From: Gemmatimonadota bacterium
GTDB taxonomy: Bacteria; Gemmatimonadota; Gemmatimonadetes; Gemmatimonadales; Gemmatimonadaceae
Assembly (NCBI GenBank): GCA_003131365.1
Contig: PKVB01000220.1
Coordinates: forward strand, 7,257 to 14,801
Direction of reading: 5' to 3'
Length of the DNA: 7,545 bases
The translations under genes and the position numbers were made by a program. Positions 6,255 to 7,545 of the stretch are shown here, piece by piece. Within the stretch, counting starts at the first letter, position 1. Each line of letters begins with the position of its first letter. The notes under the pieces are model-generated. The model was not told where the DNA came from. It made no database searches and saw only the letters and a list, made by a program, of their open reading frames with translations.

Positions 6255-7139
6255 TTACCCCTGTAACGCAGAGGCACCGCCGACGATCTCGGCGATCTCC
6301 TGCGTGATCTGCGCCTGACGCTGGCGGTTGTACGTCCGCTTCAACGCTTCCAGCAGGTCCCCCGCATTGTCCGTCGCGTTCTTCATTGCGGTGCGGCGCG
6401 CCGCCTGCTCGGCCGCGACCGTCTCCACCAGGCCACGGTACATCGTGTTGCGAACGTAGAGCGGCAGCAGGGCGTCCAGCAGCGTGGCGGCATCGGGCGA
6501 CAGGATGTAATCGGGCCGCATGCCGCCCCTGGCCTTCGCCGGCGCCGCGATCGGCAGCACGCGCACCGTGGTCGGCGGGGAGTTGAGCACGCTGATGAAC
6601 TTCGACTGCACCAGGTCGACCACGCCAATGCGTCCCTCCGCAAAATCCTTGGTGAGGTCGTCAACCACCGATGCGGCGTGGTCCGGCGTGGGCCGGTCGC
6701 CGATGTCGGTCCGCTCGCTGCGGAATTTCCGGCCGATGTACCGGAAGAAACCGATGCCCTTCTTGCCAACGCCGATCAGGTCAACGTGATAGCCCTCGGC
6801 CGTCAGTACGTCGATGCGCCGCCTGGCTTCCTTGATCAGGTTGGAGTTGAAGCCCCCGGCGAGGCCGCGATTGGACGTGATGAGAATCACGACTGCAGCC
6901 GCCGGCCCGCCGTCGCGGGGCTTCGCCGGCGTGCGCAGCAGCGGGAATTGCGAAGCCAGGTCGGGAGTCGCCAGGTCGGCGATCACCTCGGTGAGCGCCT
7001 GCGCGAATGGCCGCGCCGCGGTGACGCGATCCTGAGCGCGCTTGAGCTTGGACGTGGCGACCAGCTCCATCGTCCGGGTGATCTTGCGCGTGTTGTTGAT
7101 GGAGCGGATCCGTCCCTTGAGCGCGCGATTCGTGGCCAT
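6255..7139 (-). CDS. atpG: F1F0 ATP synthase subunit gamma
   Basis: Central rotor shaft of F1, transmitting c-ring rotation to the beta catalytic sites. The 294-residue product is of normal length. The N-terminal helix has the family sequence RIRSINNTRKITRTMELVAT with Met24 and the basic SKLKRAQDR after it. SNRGLAGGFN (89-98) corresponds to the conserved SDRGLCGGFN of many homologues, with Ala for Cys. The C-terminal helix carries AEQAARRTAMKNATDNA (243-259) and the gamma signature ITQEIAEIVGGASA (278-291). I see no plant-type regulatory cysteine insertion. The ATG at 7139 begins 1 nt after the atpA stop (TGA-C-ATG) with no obvious Shine-Dalgarno, pointing to translation coupled to atpA. Order alpha-gamma-beta-epsilon matches the standard operon. 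Confidence 0.98.
   Translation of the reverse strand: MATNRALKGRIRSINNTRKITRTMELVATSKLKRAQDRVTAARPFAQALTEVIADLATPDLASQFPLLRTPAKPRDGGPAAAVVILITSNRGLAGGFNSNLIKEARRRIDVLTAEGYHVDLIGVGKKGIGFFRYIGRKFRSERTDIGDRPTPDHAASVVDDLTKDFAEGRIGVVDLVQSKFISVLNSPPTTVRVLPIAAPAKARGGMRPDYILSPDAATLLDALLPLYVRNTMYRGLVETVAAEQAARRTAMKNATDNAGDLLEALKRTYNRQRQAQITQEIAEIVGGASALQG
6258..6262 (-). promoter_or_regulatory. Ribosome-binding site of atpD
   Basis: AGGGG on the minus strand, overlapping the last codons of atpG and 6 nt before the atpD ATG. It is the only clear Shine-Dalgarno among the atp junctions in this window. It supports the longer beta N-terminus beginning at 6251, and fits the higher synthesis needed for a three-copy subunit. 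Confidence 0.55.
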
Positions 7140-7140
7140 G

Positions 7141-7545
7141 TCAGGCGGGCTTGAACATCGGCTTGAACGCCGCGATCGCTGCTTCGAGTTCGCCCTTTAC
7201 CGCAGCGTCGAGGGTTTTCTTGTCGCGGATGCCGGCGAGTACCTGCGGCCGCGACGAGCGGAGCCACGCGATGAAGTCGGTTTCCCACCGGCGCACGTTG
7301 CGGACATCGACATCGTCGACGTGCCCGTTGGTCACGGCGTACAGCGCCACGACCTGTTCCTCGACCGGCACGGGCGCGTACTGCGGCTGCTTGAGGACCT
7401 CGACCATGCGGGCACCGCGCGCCAGCTGGCGCTGCGTCGCCGCGTCAAGATCGGAACCGAACTGCGAGAAGGCCTCGAGTTCGCGATATTGTGCCAGCGA
7501 GAGGCGCAGCGGACCGGCCACCTGCTTCATCGCCTTGATCTGCGC
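7141..7545 (-). CDS. atpA: F1F0 ATP synthase subunit alpha, C-terminal part (gene begins beyond the right edge)
   Basis: Non-catalytic nucleotide-binding subunit of F1. The frame is open from the window edge to the TGA at 7141-7143, giving the last 134 residues of a protein normally about 500-550 long. The visible part is the C-terminal helical domain: AQIKAMKQVAGPLRLSLAQY, then the conserved ELEAFSQFGSDLDAATQRQL, ARGARMVEVLKQPQYAPVPV and EEQVVALYAVTNGHVDD. It ends FKPMFKPA. An in-frame Met at 7528-7530 is internal, since the conserved domain extends upstream of it. The P-loop and Arg finger lie outside the window. The stop is separated from the atpG start by 1 nt. The upstream members of the operon (delta and the F0 subunits) cannot be assessed here. 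Confidence 0.97.
   Translation of the reverse strand, partial: AQIKAMKQVAGPLRLSLAQYRELEAFSQFGSDLDAATQRQLARGARMVEVLKQPQYAPVPVEEQVVALYAVTNGHVDDVDVRNVRRWETDFIAWLRSSRPQVLAGIRDKKTLDAAVKGELEAAIAAFKPMFKPA

Noticed and set aside
4674..6266. A 530-codon open frame on the plus strand opposite atpD.
   Set aside because: It lies antisense to a fully conserved ATP synthase beta gene. Its translation is dominated by Arg, Leu, Asp and His with no recognisable domain, the expected shadow of a G+C-rich gene read in the opposite frame.
6383..6769. An Arg/Ser-rich minus-strand frame inside atpG, with similar frames inside atpD (4919-5482) and atpA/atpG (6983-7288).
   Set aside because: These are +1/+2 frame shadows of conserved genes, marked by runs of Arg, Ser and Pro that come from G+C-rich codons.
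1..7545. The possibility of a new defence, mobile or biosynthetic system in this window.
   Set aside because: All coding space is accounted for by four F1 ATP synthase genes and a susC/susD pair. I saw no transposase, integrase, nuclease, toxin, repeat array or tRNA.

Overview
This window is a G+C-rich bacterial chromosome segment in which every gene I can support lies on the minus strand. Read in the direction of transcription (from 7545 down to 1), it holds two blocks. The first is the distal half of an F-type ATP synthase operon: the 3' part of atpA, then complete atpG, atpD and atpC, with intergenic gaps of only 1, 3 and 3 nt. The second is an outer-membrane nutrient-uptake pair: a complete SusC/RagA-type TonB-dependent receptor, followed after 44 bp by a SusD/RagB-type lipoprotein that runs off the left edge.

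A susC/susD pair combined with high G+C, an alanine/arginine-rich proteome and an epsilon subunit without its C-terminal domain suggests Gemmatimonadota or a related lineage of the FCB group rather than a typical low-G+C Bacteroidota. This is inference from gene content and composition, not a phylogenetic placement.

The 373-bp gap between the blocks (4157-4529) is the only sizeable non-coding stretch and is well organised. In transcription order it holds a short hairpin with a T-rich tail that begins on the last base of the atpC stop codon, a perfect 15-bp-arm palindrome that looks like a second, possibly bidirectional terminator, a run of eight G, a sigma70-like promoter (TTGACA-N16-TCTAAT), a leader of about 190 nt with a G+C-rich stem-loop, and a GAGGTG ribosome-binding site in front of susC. 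The layout says that the ATP synthase operon ends here and the uptake pair is transcribed separately.

Functionally, alpha, beta, gamma and epsilon are four of the five F1 subunits of the membrane ATP synthase. The SusC-like barrel and SusD-like lid would form an outer-membrane transporter energised by TonB-ExbBD. Its substrate, probably a glycan or peptide oligomer, cannot be read from the sequence, and no degradative enzyme or dedicated regulator lies within the window.

I found no CRISPR array, tRNA, rRNA, insertion sequence or defence system, and no convincing new multi-gene system. The points most worth a second look are the minimal epsilon subunit, the structured intergenic region with its long leader, and the choice of start codon for the SusD-like gene.
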